DNA of 64,000 nt, taken from assembly GCA_023443865.1 (NCBI GenBank), contig JAEZST010000006.1:62001-126000 (forward strand), read 5' to 3'. The notes beneath the pieces were generated by a model. That model searched no databases. It was not told the DNA's origin and saw only the letters and a list, made by a program, of their open reading frames with translations. Shown here piece by piece: positions 40,895 to 48,402 of the stretch (within the stretch, counting starts at the first letter, position 1; each line of letters begins with the position of its first letter). Made by a program: the position numbers and the translations under genes. This DNA comes from Spirochaetota bacterium (GTDB lineage: Bacteria; Spirochaetota; Spirochaetia; Treponematales; Treponemataceae).

Positions 40895-42172
40895 ATGTTG
40901 GACTACCGATTCATCAAAGAAAACCTAGATGCCGTCAAGGCGAACATCGCCGCCCGCAACATGAAGGCCGACGCGGATACCGTCGTCGACCTTTTCGACC
41001 GGCGAACCGCCCTCGTCACCTCCCTCCAGCTCCTTCAAACCAAGCGAAACGACAACGCGAAGGCCATGAAGGGCAAGCTTTCCGACGACGAGCGCAAGCG
41101 CCTCATCGATGAAGGCAAGTCCATCAAGGAAGACATCGCGAGGTCCGAGGCTGAATTGGCCCAGGCGGAGGCCGATCTCGAAACCGCCGGCCGCCAAATC
41201 CCGAACATGGCGCATCCCGAAGCGCCTGTGGGCAAGGAAGACAAGGACAATACCGAGGTCGCCCGGTTCGGCGAGCCCACGAAATTCCCCTTCGAGCCCA
41301 AGGACCACGTACAGTTGGGCGAGGCCCTAGACCTCCTCGATTTCGAGGCGGGCACCAAGGTTTCGGGCACGAAGTTCTATTACCTAAAGAACGAGGCGGT
41401 CTTTCTCGAGCAGGCCCTCGTCATGTACGGACTGAACGTGCTGCGTAAGCACGGCTTCACCCCCTTCATAACCCCCGACGTGGCGAAAGAGGAAATTCTT
41501 TACGGCATCGGGTTCAATCCCCGGGGAGCCGAATCGAATATCTATACCATCGAGGAAGAAGGAACCTGTCTCGTCGCCACCGCGGAGATAACCCTCGGCG
41601 GCTACCATAAAGACGAAATTCTCTCGAAGGAAAAGCTCCCGTTAAAATACTGCGGCATTTCCCATTGTTTCCGCCGGGAAGCGGGCGCCTCGGGTCAATT
41701 CTCCAAGGGCCTGTACCGCGTGCACCAATTCACCAAGCTTGAAATGTTCGTGTACTGCCTGCCAGAGGATTCAGACCGAATCCACGCGGACCTCCGCAAG
41801 ATCGAGGAGGAAATTTTCTCCGGTCTCGGCATTCCGTTCCGCGTGGTAGATACCTGTACCGGGGACCTCGGCGCCCCGGCCTACCGGAAGTGGGACCTGG
41901 AAGCCTGGATGCCCGGACGGAACGGGGGCGAATGGGGAGAGGTAACCTCCACGTCAAACTGCACCGACTTCCAGTCCCGCCGCCTGAACGTGCGATACAA
42001 GGACGACGACGGCAAAAACCGCTACGTGCACATGCTTAACGGCACCGCGATCGCCATATCCCGTGCCCTCGTCGCGGTACTCGAGAATTACCAGCAGGCC
42101 GACGGTTCCATCAAGGTTCCCGACGTCCTCGTGCCAATCTGCGGGTTCGACACGATACCCGCGCGGGGCTAA
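40895..42172 (+). CDS. serS: Seryl-tRNA synthetase
   Basis: A 425-residue class II synthetase that charges tRNA-Ser and tRNA-Sec. The N-terminal coiled-coil arm (~30-105, LLQTKRNDNAKAMKGKLSDD and following) grips the long variable arm of the tRNA. Catalytic motif 2 is visible as GISHCFRREAGASGQFSKGL with YRVHQFTKLE, and motif 3 as HMLNGTAIAISRALVAVLEN. The length is standard (420-430). The start codon lacks a Shine-Dalgarno. A bidirectional terminator follows. Confidence 0.98.
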   Translation: MLDYRFIKENLDAVKANIAARNMKADADTVVDLFDRRTALVTSLQLLQTKRNDNAKAMKGKLSDDERKRLIDEGKSIKEDIARSEAELAQAEADLETAGRQIPNMAHPEAPVGKEDKDNTEVARFGEPTKFPFEPKDHVQLGEALDLLDFEAGTKVSGTKFYYLKNEAVFLEQALVMYGLNVLRKHGFTPFITPDVAKEEILYGIGFNPRGAESNIYTIEEEGTCLVATAEITLGGYHKDEILSKEKLPLKYCGISHCFRREAGASGQFSKGLYRVHQFTKLEMFVYCLPEDSDRIHADLRKIEEEIFSGLGIPFRVVDTCTGDLGAPAYRKWDLEAWMPGRNGGEWGEVTSTSNCTDFQSRRLNVRYKDDDGKNRYVHMLNGTAIAISRALVAVLENYQQADGSIKVPDVLVPICGFDTIPARG

Positions 42173-42216
42173 CGGCCTCGACCGTGACCGACGAACCGCC
42201 GCGGCGGTTTAAAACG

Positions 42217-42251
42217 AAAAGGCTGCCAGGGGTAACCCGGCAGCCTTTTTT
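42217..42251 (+). terminator. Bidirectional terminator between serS and the convergent zinc-ribbon gene
   Basis: An 11-bp stem (AAAAGGCTGCC / GGCAGCCTTTT) with an 11-nt loop. A-run on the left and T-run on the right serve both strands: serS on plus and the minus-strand operon ending at 42281. Confidence 0.92.
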
Positions 42252-42280
42252 ATGTTGCGACGGCCCATTTCAGGAGGGCA

Positions 42281-42934
42281 TTATCGCACCTGGCTGAATT
42301 GTCCCGCGATGTCGGCGCGCCATTCGGCCCGATGCTCGCGGCTTTCCCATTCGATGGTCCTAATGATATGGAATTTCTTGGTATCGCCGGGAATCTCGAA
42401 CTCCATTACGGCGAAGCGGCCCTGGCCGATGTACACGATTTTCTGCTTATCGCTGACGCTTTCGGCGCCCTCGAGAAAGCGAACGGCGCAATCGAAATGG
42501 ATCGGCGTGCCGGACTCGCGGTCCGTTAACGCCGAGGTTATGTCCTGAATCGGCTCTCCGCAGCGGGGACAGACATGGCTCGGAAGGACGGGGGGCGGTG
42601 CCGCTTCGGGCTCATAGCGCCGTTCCCTCCTGGCCGGTACCTGTTTGGGAAAATCCTTCGCCGCCACCGCGTCGGGCCGCGCGGGCGCGCCGGCGCGAGA
42701 GGCAGCGTCGCCCCTGCCGCGTCCTTCCCTGCGGCCGGGGTTATCCTGTCGGGACTTCGCGTCGCGGCGCCCCTCCCTCCTGGACTGACCCTCGCGACGG
42801 CCGAGACCCTCGCGCTTGGGCGGTTGCTCGCGGTTATCGATCGTTTCGGGCTTGGGGCTTCCCGAACGGCCGCTCCCGCCTCGCCTTCTGCGGCCTCTAT
42901 CCCTTCTCGGTCTTCCCTCAGTATTGTCGCTCAT
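42281..42934 (-). CDS. Arg/Gly-rich protein with C-terminal zinc-ribbon-like domain
   Basis: A 217-residue protein of two contrasting halves. Residues 1-110 are an unstructured, highly basic tail full of RRxGR and RREG repeats (for example DRGRRRRGGSGRSG). The second half is globular: CPRCGEPIQDITSAL with HFDCAVRFLEG supplies Cys and His for one zinc site, and KIVYIGQGRFAVMEFEIPGD, then FHIIRTIEWE follow. RG-rich tails usually bind RNA, so an RNA- or ribosome-related role is inferred, fitting the operon that also holds YraN and lies after the ribosomal genes. The start overlaps the preceding 53-codon gene by 17 bp. No named family recognised. Confidence 0.75.
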   Translation of the reverse strand: MSDNTEGRPRRDRGRRRRGGSGRSGSPKPETIDNREQPPKREGLGRREGQSRREGRRDAKSRQDNPGRREGRGRGDAASRAGAPARPDAVAAKDFPKQVPARRERRYEPEAAPPPVLPSHVCPRCGEPIQDITSALTDRESGTPIHFDCAVRFLEGAESVSDKQKIVYIGQGRFAVMEFEIPGDTKKFHIIRTIEWESREHRAEWRADIAGQFSQVR

Positions 42935-43079
42935 TGCCGTTATCCTTCACCTCGATCAATTTATTGCTCAAAACGAGCGCGATCCGCTGAATCGCTCCCT
43001 GTACGTAGCGTTCATCCTTGATTTTTTCCTTCAACTCAAGGATACGGGGGCTGACGGCGGTTTTTGTCTTGCTAATCAT
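42918..43079 (-). CDS. Small conserved-looking protein, 53 residues
   Basis: This short gene is easily missed. ATG at 43079 overlaps the TGA of yraN (ATGA), and its own TGA (42920-42918) lies inside the start of the Arg/Gly-rich gene. The product begins MISKTKTAVSPRILELKEK and continues as one charged helix (IQRIALVLSNKLIEVKD). Double overlap in a tight operon is good evidence that it is translated. The function is unknown; its helical, amphipathic look would suit a partner protein. Confidence 0.75.
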   Translation of the reverse strand: MISKTKTAVSPRILELKEKIKDERYVQGAIQRIALVLSNKLIEVKDNGNERQY

Positions 43080-43447
43080 ACACGCTCCGAAATGGCATCT
43101 TTTAGGTGACGGAACTTGAGCGAACCGCCCGCGAGGGGATCGGAACTCACGAAAATCACGTCGAACCGGACATACATACCACTATATTTTCGATGCGTGG
43201 CAAGGAAACATTTAGCCGTTTCCATGATTCTTTTTTGTTTTACCGGGCCCACCGACAGTTCCAGATCGCTCAGGGATCCGCGCGGCCAGGTTTTAACCTC
43301 GACAAAGACGACCGTATCGCCGTCAATGGCTATTATATCGATTTCGCCCCTGCGTGTCCTCCAGTTCCGTTCCAAAACGGACCAACCGGAGGCGGAAAGA
43401 CGTTCCGCGACTTGGGCTTCGCCGGCCTGACCGACCCGAGTGCTCAC
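43076..43447 (-). CDS. YraN family (UPF0102) nuclease-fold protein
   Basis: A 123-residue protein with the restriction-endonuclease-like fold: G-x-x-GE at the start (GQAGEAQVAERLSASGW), RNWRTRRGEIDIIAIDGDTVVFVEVKT carrying the Glu, Asp and ExK residues of the nuclease core. The YraN family has no established role but is often found near rnhB, rimM/trmD/rplS and similar genes, as here. The start is GTG at 43447, overlapping the HD-GYP stop (GTGA). Confidence 0.9.
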   Translation of the reverse strand: MSTRVGQAGEAQVAERLSASGWSVLERNWRTRRGEIDIIAIDGDTVVFVEVKTWPRGSLSDLELSVGPVKQKRIMETAKCFLATHRKYSGMYVRFDVIFVSSDPLAGGSLKFRHLKDAISERV

Positions 43448-44763
43448 GGTTCCTTTTGGTACTCCGCCGGATCGATCGCCCGGGCGATGAAGAGATTTCG
43501 GTTTTCCAAGAGGTCTATCGTTTCTCCCTCGTTCATCGTGAAGGGGTTGCCGAATTCGTCGATCAAGACCCGAATAACCGGCCGTAGGGGGGCGTCCTGA
43601 TGGCTCTCGATGACCCGGGCGATTACGGAATTATTCATAAGCACGATGGATCCTACGGGGTATATTCCCATGCTCTGGATCATGGCGCGGATAATGTCCG
43701 GGTCGAAGCGCCGTGCGTTGTCCGAAAGCAGGTTTTTCATGGCCTGATAGCCTACCATGGAATCGCGGTACGCCTTGGGAGAGACCATGGCCTCGAACGC
43801 GTCCGCCACGGAGATAATGCGGGCGCCGATATCTATGCGGTCCCCCGAAAGGCGGCCGGGATAACCCTCCCCGTCCCAGCGTTCATGGTGTTGCATGGCC
43901 GCCTTGCCGACCTCGTCCGCGTAGAGGAGCTCGTTCACGATCAGCTTGTACCCATATGACGTGTGGCTCCTGATGATCTGCAGTTCGTTGTCGTCAAGCT
44001 TCCCTTCCTTGTTGATGATGGAAGCGGGAACCTTGATCATTCCGATATCGTGCAAAAGGGCCCCCGTGGCTATCTGCAGAAGCCGGTGGCGGGGCAACCC
44101 GAGATGTTCGCCGATGATGATGGAAAGAATGCCGGTATTGACGGCGCATTTCGCGCGCTGCTTGTCCCGAACGTCGCCGCCCAGGATAAAGCCCACTACG
44201 TCGGACCGCTCGGTTTGTATCAAAACGAACAATTCGCTCACGATTCGGTCGATCGAGCGGGTCCGAACCTCGTCCCGTCGCTGTATAGAGTTGAAGATTC
44301 CGTCGAGATCCTCGATCAGGGAATAATACTTCGCGTATAGTTCGTTATGCTCAAGGACCTCTGGCAGTTTCAGGATCTGCTCGGACGTATACTGCAGTTT
44401 GTCCAGGGTCGCCTTTTCAGCCAGGGGAGAGCCGTCGCCGCCGTCAGTGGAATCCGCCTCGTCCAATTCTTCCATGGCGTCCAGTTCTTCGGCATCGTCT
44501 ATCTCTTCCAGGGCTTCCAGTTCGTCGGCCGGGGCGTTTTGGTTCTTTTTTGCCGCTTTCTCGAGCATCGCCGCCTCGTCTGCGCTGATCTCGCGACCGG
44601 CGGTCAAGACGTACGATATCTTCCATCGATCCAGGGCGGACAGTTCCCGGGTCTTAAAGGGAACGCCCTGGCTGACCAGCATACTCTCCCCGTCATCGAA
44701 GAAAACGGGCGCGGAAAACCGCATGCCCTCGCGAAGATCGCTCCTGTTGATTTTTTTAAGCAT
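43444..44763 (-). CDS. HD-GYP domain protein, predicted cyclic di-GMP phosphodiesterase
   Basis: A 439-residue protein. Residues ~1-70 form a small DUF3391-like region (REGMRFSAPVFFDDGESMLV), then an acidic linker with repeated EELDAMEEL units. The HD-GYP domain follows from ~190, with HDIGMIKVP, then HHERWDGEGYPGRLSGDRID and SVADAFEAM: both the HD pair and the GYP motif are intact, so hydrolysis of cyclic di-GMP is likely. It follows the FlhB-like gene by 16 bp, placing cyclic di-GMP turnover inside a flagella-related gene group. GAGGGTTGAATGA before the ATG fits. Confidence 0.9.
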   Translation of the reverse strand: MLKKINRSDLREGMRFSAPVFFDDGESMLVSQGVPFKTRELSALDRWKISYVLTAGREISADEAAMLEKAAKKNQNAPADELEALEEIDDAEELDAMEELDEADSTDGGDGSPLAEKATLDKLQYTSEQILKLPEVLEHNELYAKYYSLIEDLDGIFNSIQRRDEVRTRSIDRIVSELFVLIQTERSDVVGFILGGDVRDKQRAKCAVNTGILSIIIGEHLGLPRHRLLQIATGALLHDIGMIKVPASIINKEGKLDDNELQIIRSHTSYGYKLIVNELLYADEVGKAAMQHHERWDGEGYPGRLSGDRIDIGARIISVADAFEAMVSPKAYRDSMVGYQAMKNLLSDNARRFDPDIIRAMIQSMGIYPVGSIVLMNNSVIARVIESHQDAPLRPVIRVLIDEFGNPFTMNEGETIDLLENRNLFIARAIDPAEYQKEP

Positions 44764-44779
44764 TCATTCAACCCTCGAT

Positions 44780-45052
44780 TCAACGTTCTGTAAATAATCG
44801 TTTTTCCGAAATTCCGTCAAGAAACGCAAAAACCGCGGCGACGGCCTTCCAGGTTCGCTCGGGAATATAGGCCCCCGGCGGAATCCCGGCGAGGATGTCC
44901 GCCAACGCGGAATCGCGCACGACCGGTACCGCGTGGTATTCGGCTTGCCGCAACATCGATGCGGCGATATAACCGCTTCCGGCGGCCAAAACGTACGGCG
45001 CGGGATGTTCCCGCGACCAAGCCAAGGCTACCGCCCTCCTCGTCGCGTTCAT
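44780..45052 (-). CDS. Stand-alone FlhB C-terminal-domain-like protein
   Basis: A 90-residue protein resembling only the cytoplasmic C-terminal domain of FlhB, the substrate-switch protein of the flagellar export apparatus: HPAPYVLAAGSGYIAASMLR, then AVPVVRDSALADIL and PPGAYIPERTWKAVAAVFAF. The membrane part is absent. The autocleavage site NPTH would lie just before this region; HPAP is the closest remnant. The ATG at 45052 overlaps the previous stop (ATGA). Such proteins are known as FlhB homologues or FlhX-like; a role in switching export specificity is an inference supported by the FliK-like neighbour. Confidence 0.8.
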   Translation of the reverse strand: MNATRRAVALAWSREHPAPYVLAAGSGYIAASMLRQAEYHAVPVVRDSALADILAGIPPGAYIPERTWKAVAAVFAFLDGISEKRLFTER

Positions 45053-45975
45053 GCCCGCACGTCCAACGGCGGCGAGGCACGCGCGAGGGAATCCGGCGAG
45101 GGACAATACGCGCCTCGGGCGACAATTCCGGCGGCTGCCAAAACGCCTTTAAAATATACCTCAGTTTTCTCCAAAATAACAGCGGGGATTCTCGGATTTA
45201 CCGAAAATGAGGGACTTTCGCCGCTTAACTCGCACCGGACTGAAATTCCGTCGATAATCGCGCCTATTCTCATGCCGCTAACCATGCCGCTTTCGGCGTC
45301 GAGAAGAAACCGCAACGATCCCGCATAGCCGACTCCGGAGGACCTTTGAAAGGGAACGATGACCCATCGGGAACCTGAAGCGGAGCCGTTCAGCGTTTCG
45401 AGGAATTCGGCCTGACCGTCGTCCGGGCTACCGTCCCCGCCGCCGCCTTCCCCGCGGAGAATCGAAAGCAGGGTTTCCACGCTCGTTTCGTCCGGTTCTA
45501 CGCCCTGCCGATCGAGCATGGCGGCGGCCTCGGCCGCGTCTTCCTCGCGCCCCTCGAAGCGGGTCGCGATAAGGGCCAATTTACGTATCTTTGCCGCGTC
45601 CAACCTGCTTCCGAGGGAGGAATAAAAGGCGATGAGAGAAAGATATACGGGCAATGGAGGGAGGGCCAGCCTAGCGGCCAGATGGAGGGGGTCCGATAAA
45701 ACCGGAACGGGCTTTTTCCCCGTGTCACTATCGGCGCCGGAGAGGATCGGCCCTTGGGGCATAAGGGTAAGAACGCCGCGCTCCCGGATAACCACCGCCT
45801 TAAAAACGTTTCCTTCGGCGAAGGTCGAGGGAAGCCGCGCGACAAAGGGCCTCCCGTCCACGCTAATCCGCGCCCGATCCCCCTCGAGACGGGCTATGAC
45901 CCGAACGTCATGAACGCTTCCCTCGCGCGCCAGCCTGAAAAGGCGGTCCTGCCCGGTGCGGTCGATATACAGCAT
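45049..45975 (-). CDS. Putative flagellar hook-length-control (FliK-like) protein
   Basis: About 308 residues. The N terminus (MLYIDRTGQDRLFRL, then RISVDGRPFVARLPSTFAEG) is a beta-rich module. The middle is helical and rich in Asp, Glu and Ala. The end (VIVPFQRSSGVGYAGSLRFL, then PAVILEKTEVYFKGVLAAAG) looks like the FliK C-terminal domain, which touches FlhB. The FlhB-like gene next door makes a FliK role plausible, but similarity is weak. ATG at 45975 is preferred because GATAAT lies 6 nt before it; the alternative at 45999 abuts the terminator T-run. Both lack a Shine-Dalgarno. Confidence 0.5.
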   Translation of the reverse strand: MLYIDRTGQDRLFRLAREGSVHDVRVIARLEGDRARISVDGRPFVARLPSTFAEGNVFKAVVIRERGVLTLMPQGPILSGADSDTGKKPVPVLSDPLHLAARLALPPLPVYLSLIAFYSSLGSRLDAAKIRKLALIATRFEGREEDAAEAAAMLDRQGVEPDETSVETLLSILRGEGGGGDGSPDDGQAEFLETLNGSASGSRWVIVPFQRSSGVGYAGSLRFLLDAESGMVSGMRIGAIIDGISVRCELSGESPSFSVNPRIPAVILEKTEVYFKGVLAAAGIVARGAYCPSPDSLARASPPLDVRA

Positions 45976-45999
45976 GTCATGATTATCGGCACGTATCAT

Positions 46000-46027
46000 A
46001 AAAAAAACCGGACCCTGGGGTCCGGTT
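46000..46027 (-). terminator. Intrinsic terminator after rplS
   Basis: A 9-bp perfect stem (ACCGGACCC / GGGTCCGGT) with a 2-nt loop, then eight T residues on the minus strand, ten bp after the rplS stop. It separates the ribosomal operon from the FliK-like gene group. Confidence 0.92.
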
Positions 46028-46036
46028 CGTCGTCGC

Positions 46037-46402
46037 TTATTTGTCCTGATTCTTGACGATAAGGGTCTTGATCTTGGCGGCCTTACCGATCTTCTCGCGG
46101 ATATAGTAGAGTTTCGCCCGGCGAACCTTACCGGGGCGGACGAGCTCAACGTCGGCGATGCGCGGCGAGTGGAGGGGGAACACGCGTTCCACGCCCACGC
46201 CGTAGGAATTCTTGCGTACGGTAAACGTCTTGCCGATTCCGGAATTCTTGAAGCAGATGACCAAGCCTTCGTATATCTGAATGCGTTCGGTCTTGCCTTC
46301 GACGATGCGGAAGTGAACCTTTACGGTATCGCCAACCTTGAACGCGGGCACTTCGGCTTTCTTCTGGGTTTCTTCAATCGTGCGGATAAGATCCATGCTC
46401 AT
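46037..46402 (-). CDS. rplS: 50S ribosomal protein L19
   Basis: A 121-residue ribosomal protein at the subunit interface. FKVGDTVKVHFRIVEGKTER and FTVRKNSYGVGVERVFPLHS, then KVRRAKLYYIREKIGKAAKI, are standard L19 sequence. The start at 46402 follows AGGAGACCGAA and overlaps the trmD 3' end by 29 bp, so translation is coupled. It is the last gene of the rpsP-khpA-rimM-trmD-rplS operon. Confidence 0.98.
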   Translation of the reverse strand: MSMDLIRTIEETQKKAEVPAFKVGDTVKVHFRIVEGKTERIQIYEGLVICFKNSGIGKTFTVRKNSYGVGVERVFPLHSPRIADVELVRPGKVRRAKLYYIREKIGKAAKIKTLIVKNQDK

Positions 46403-47222
46403 TTTCGGTCTCCTTCAAAATCTTCTCCGTCTCCTTGGACAGGGAGCCGGAAGCCCGGGCCTTCTCCAGAAGGTCGGGCCGTACCGCCAACGTCTTCTCG
46501 ACGCGTTTCCGCAGACGCCAACGGCGAATCAATTCATGGTGCCCCGAAAGGAGCACCTCCGGGACGCTCATGCCCCGAAATATCTCAGGTCTCGTATACT
46601 GCGGGTATTCCAGAAGCCCGTCGGAGAAACTCTCCTCCTCCAGGGATTCCCGGGAAATAACCCCGTCGATCAGGCGATAAACCGTATCGATTATTACCGT
46701 CGCCGCGAGCTCGCCGGAAGACATAACGTAGTCCCCGATGGAAATCTCGTCGTCGACGTAGGTATCGATAACGCGCTGATCGATGCCTTCGTAGCGGCCG
46801 CACACGAAAACCAGCTCATTTTCCCGAGCCAGTTCGCCCGCAAGACGCTGCGTAAGGGGCTTGCCGGAGGGAGTCACGTAAATGACCCTCTTTCGCGCCC
46901 GCCCTTCATCGCGCGCAGCCAAGGCCGCGTCGGGCCCCGCTTCGCCTGAATCCGCGGCGGAATTCCCTTTTTTGGGAACGACGCCGACCGATTCAAGGGC
47001 CAGGGCTAGGGGCTCCGGCAGCATAAGCATGCCGGGAACCTTTCCGCCGAGTACGCCGCCGTAAGGCTTATCGTCGCAGGTTTTATGCCTGTCATACGCG
47101 AAATCCCGGATATTCACCAGGGTGTAGGCGATAATTCCCCGATCAACCGCCTTGGCCATAATCGAACTTTCGAAAAAGGCCCTCGGTATTTCGGGAAACA
47201 AGGTCAGCACATGGAATTGCAT
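46374..47222 (-). CDS. trmD: tRNA (guanine-N1)-methyltransferase
   Basis: A 282-residue knotted methyltransferase that makes m1G37 in tRNAs. Key sequences are DKPYGGVLGGKVPGMLMLPE, FVCGRYEGIDQRVIDTYVDD and EISIGDYVMSSGELAATVII. Between the N-terminal part and RKRVIYVTPSGKPL there is an insertion of about 25 residues (SAADSGEAGPDAALAARDEG) not present in typical enzymes (~240-250 residues). It would lie in a loop before the knot. It sits 4 bp after rimM. Confidence 0.96.
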   Translation of the reverse strand: MQFHVLTLFPEIPRAFFESSIMAKAVDRGIIAYTLVNIRDFAYDRHKTCDDKPYGGVLGGKVPGMLMLPEPLALALESVGVVPKKGNSAADSGEAGPDAALAARDEGRARKRVIYVTPSGKPLTQRLAGELARENELVFVCGRYEGIDQRVIDTYVDDEISIGDYVMSSGELAATVIIDTVYRLIDGVISRESLEEESFSDGLLEYPQYTRPEIFRGMSVPEVLLSGHHELIRRWRLRKRVEKTLAVRPDLLEKARASGSLSKETEKILKETENEHGSYPHD

Positions 47223-47226
47223 GGAG

Positions 47227-47763
47227 TCACTGCTCCAGAATCCAGCGGTGCATCAGCTCAACGGTCTTGGACGAAAGATCGACCTTTCCGATGAATTCTT
47301 TTTTCATCGGAATAAGACGCGTTTTTCCTCCGGATAATTCCGGATTCGAGCCCTCGAAGAGAGTAACCTCGAGTAGGTCACCCGCTCCGCCTTCCATTAC
47401 ACCGGCGATTTTGCCGATTGGATTTCCTTGGTATACAAGATTGCACTGACAAAGATCATCGACATACCACTCGTCCTCATCAAGGGGACAAGCCTTGTCG
47501 CGGGGCACCAACAATTCCATGCCGGAGAGCGCCTTGGCGGCCTCTGGCGTATCGATACCCTTTAATTTTATAAGCAAAAGCGCCGAGGAACCCTCGACAG
47601 CCTCGATTTCGTACCGTTTGACGGGACCTTCAGATCCTTTCGGACGGAGCGAAATCTCCTCCAGTTCGGCAAAATGCGCGACCTCGCCGGAAGCGCTTTC
47701 CACCTTAACGAAACCGTCCAACCCGTGGGATGAACGGATATACCCGGTAACCAGCAAATCCAT
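47227..47763 (-). CDS. rimM: Ribosome maturation factor RimM
   Basis: A 178-residue factor for 30S assembly. LLVTGYIRSSHGLDGFVKVE is the N-terminal RimM barrel and DEDEWYVDDLCQCNLVYQGN leads into the PRC-barrel domain. The ATG at 47763 shares one base with the TGA of the KH gene (TGATG); a TTG at 47766 is a less likely alternative. It stands in the usual place between the KH protein and trmD. Confidence 0.95.
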   Translation of the reverse strand: MDLLVTGYIRSSHGLDGFVKVESASGEVAHFAELEEISLRPKGSEGPVKRYEIEAVEGSSALLLIKLKGIDTPEAAKALSGMELLVPRDKACPLDEDEWYVDDLCQCNLVYQGNPIGKIAGVMEGGAGDLLEVTLFEGSNPELSGGKTRLIPMKKEFIGKVDLSSKTVELMHRWILEQ

Positions 47764-47996
47764 CAATCGAGGATTTCCAGGGTAACCCTTTTTCCGGACT
47801 TTCCGGACGAGGCGCTCAAGACCGTCCGCATGGCCTTCGCGATGCGTCCGTACTTCCCGATTACCTTCCCGATATCCTCAGGGGCGACACGGAGCTCGAG
47901 GATGGTGGATTTCTCCCCCTCTACCTCACTGACCGCAACCGCACCGGGGTCGTCTACCAGGGATTTAGCCATGTATTCAACCAAATCTTTTTCCAC
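47763..47996 (-). CDS. khpA: KH-domain RNA-binding protein (KhpA/YlqC)
   Basis: A 77-residue single KH domain with the GxxG loop in VIGKYGRIAKAMRTVL. In other bacteria KhpA works with KhpB/Jag as an RNA chaperone. The start is GTG at 47996, with GGGGGAAAGG upstream. It lies between rpsP and rimM as in many Gram-positives and spirochaetes. Confidence 0.94.
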   Translation of the reverse strand: MEKDLVEYMAKSLVDDPGAVAVSEVEGEKSTILELRVAPEDIGKVIGKYGRIAKAMRTVLSASSGKSGKRVTLEILD

Positions 47997-48017
47997 GATC
48001 GGTGCCTTTCCCCCGAA

Positions 48018-48266
48018 TTAGAGGGTGAACTTGTTTCGGTTCAGAATGCTCTTGACGGTGTCGGTGGGCTGGGCGCCCTTGTCGAGCCAGCTGCGAACCT
48101 TGTCCGCGTCGAAGGACACCTGCTTGTCTTCAGCCTCGATGGGATGATAGATGCCAAGCTCATCGATGGTGCGCCCGTCGCGGGGCTCACGGACGTCCTG
48201 AACGACGATGCGATAGTAAGGACGTGCCTTGCTTCCGAACTTCTTAAGTCTGATTTTAACGCTCAC
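48018..48266 (-). CDS. rpsP: 30S ribosomal protein S16
   Basis: An 82-residue ribosomal protein: VKIRLKKFGSKARPYYRIVV, then DELGIYHPIE and the C-terminal DKGAQPTDTVKSIL. The start is the GTG at 48266 because AGGAGGATATACA lies immediately upstream; a longer in-frame reading to 48287 has no ribosome site. First gene of the operon. Confidence 0.97.
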   Translation of the reverse strand: MSVKIRLKKFGSKARPYYRIVVQDVREPRDGRTIDELGIYHPIEAEDKQVSFDADKVRSWLDKGAQPTDTVKSILNRNKFTL

Positions 48267-48387
48267 TGTATATCCTCCTGGGTACATTCGCCCATAAATT
48301 CATGTTTGCACAGGAACCATAGGTATACCCTAAATGAAAAAAACCGTCAATACGCGCGCTCAGATAGGGCAGTTTTACGGCCCATAT

Positions 48388-48395
48388 GGTATACT
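48388..48395 (+). promoter_or_regulatory. Extended -10 promoter of the GGDEF-EAL gene (leaderless layout)
   Basis: TGGTATACT-type extended -10 (TATACT 48390-48395), followed by exactly 7 nt (GAATTCC) and ATG. No -35 consensus and no Shine-Dalgarno. Initiation on the A of the start codon is expected. Confidence 0.55.
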
Positions 48396-48402
48396 GAATT
48401 CC

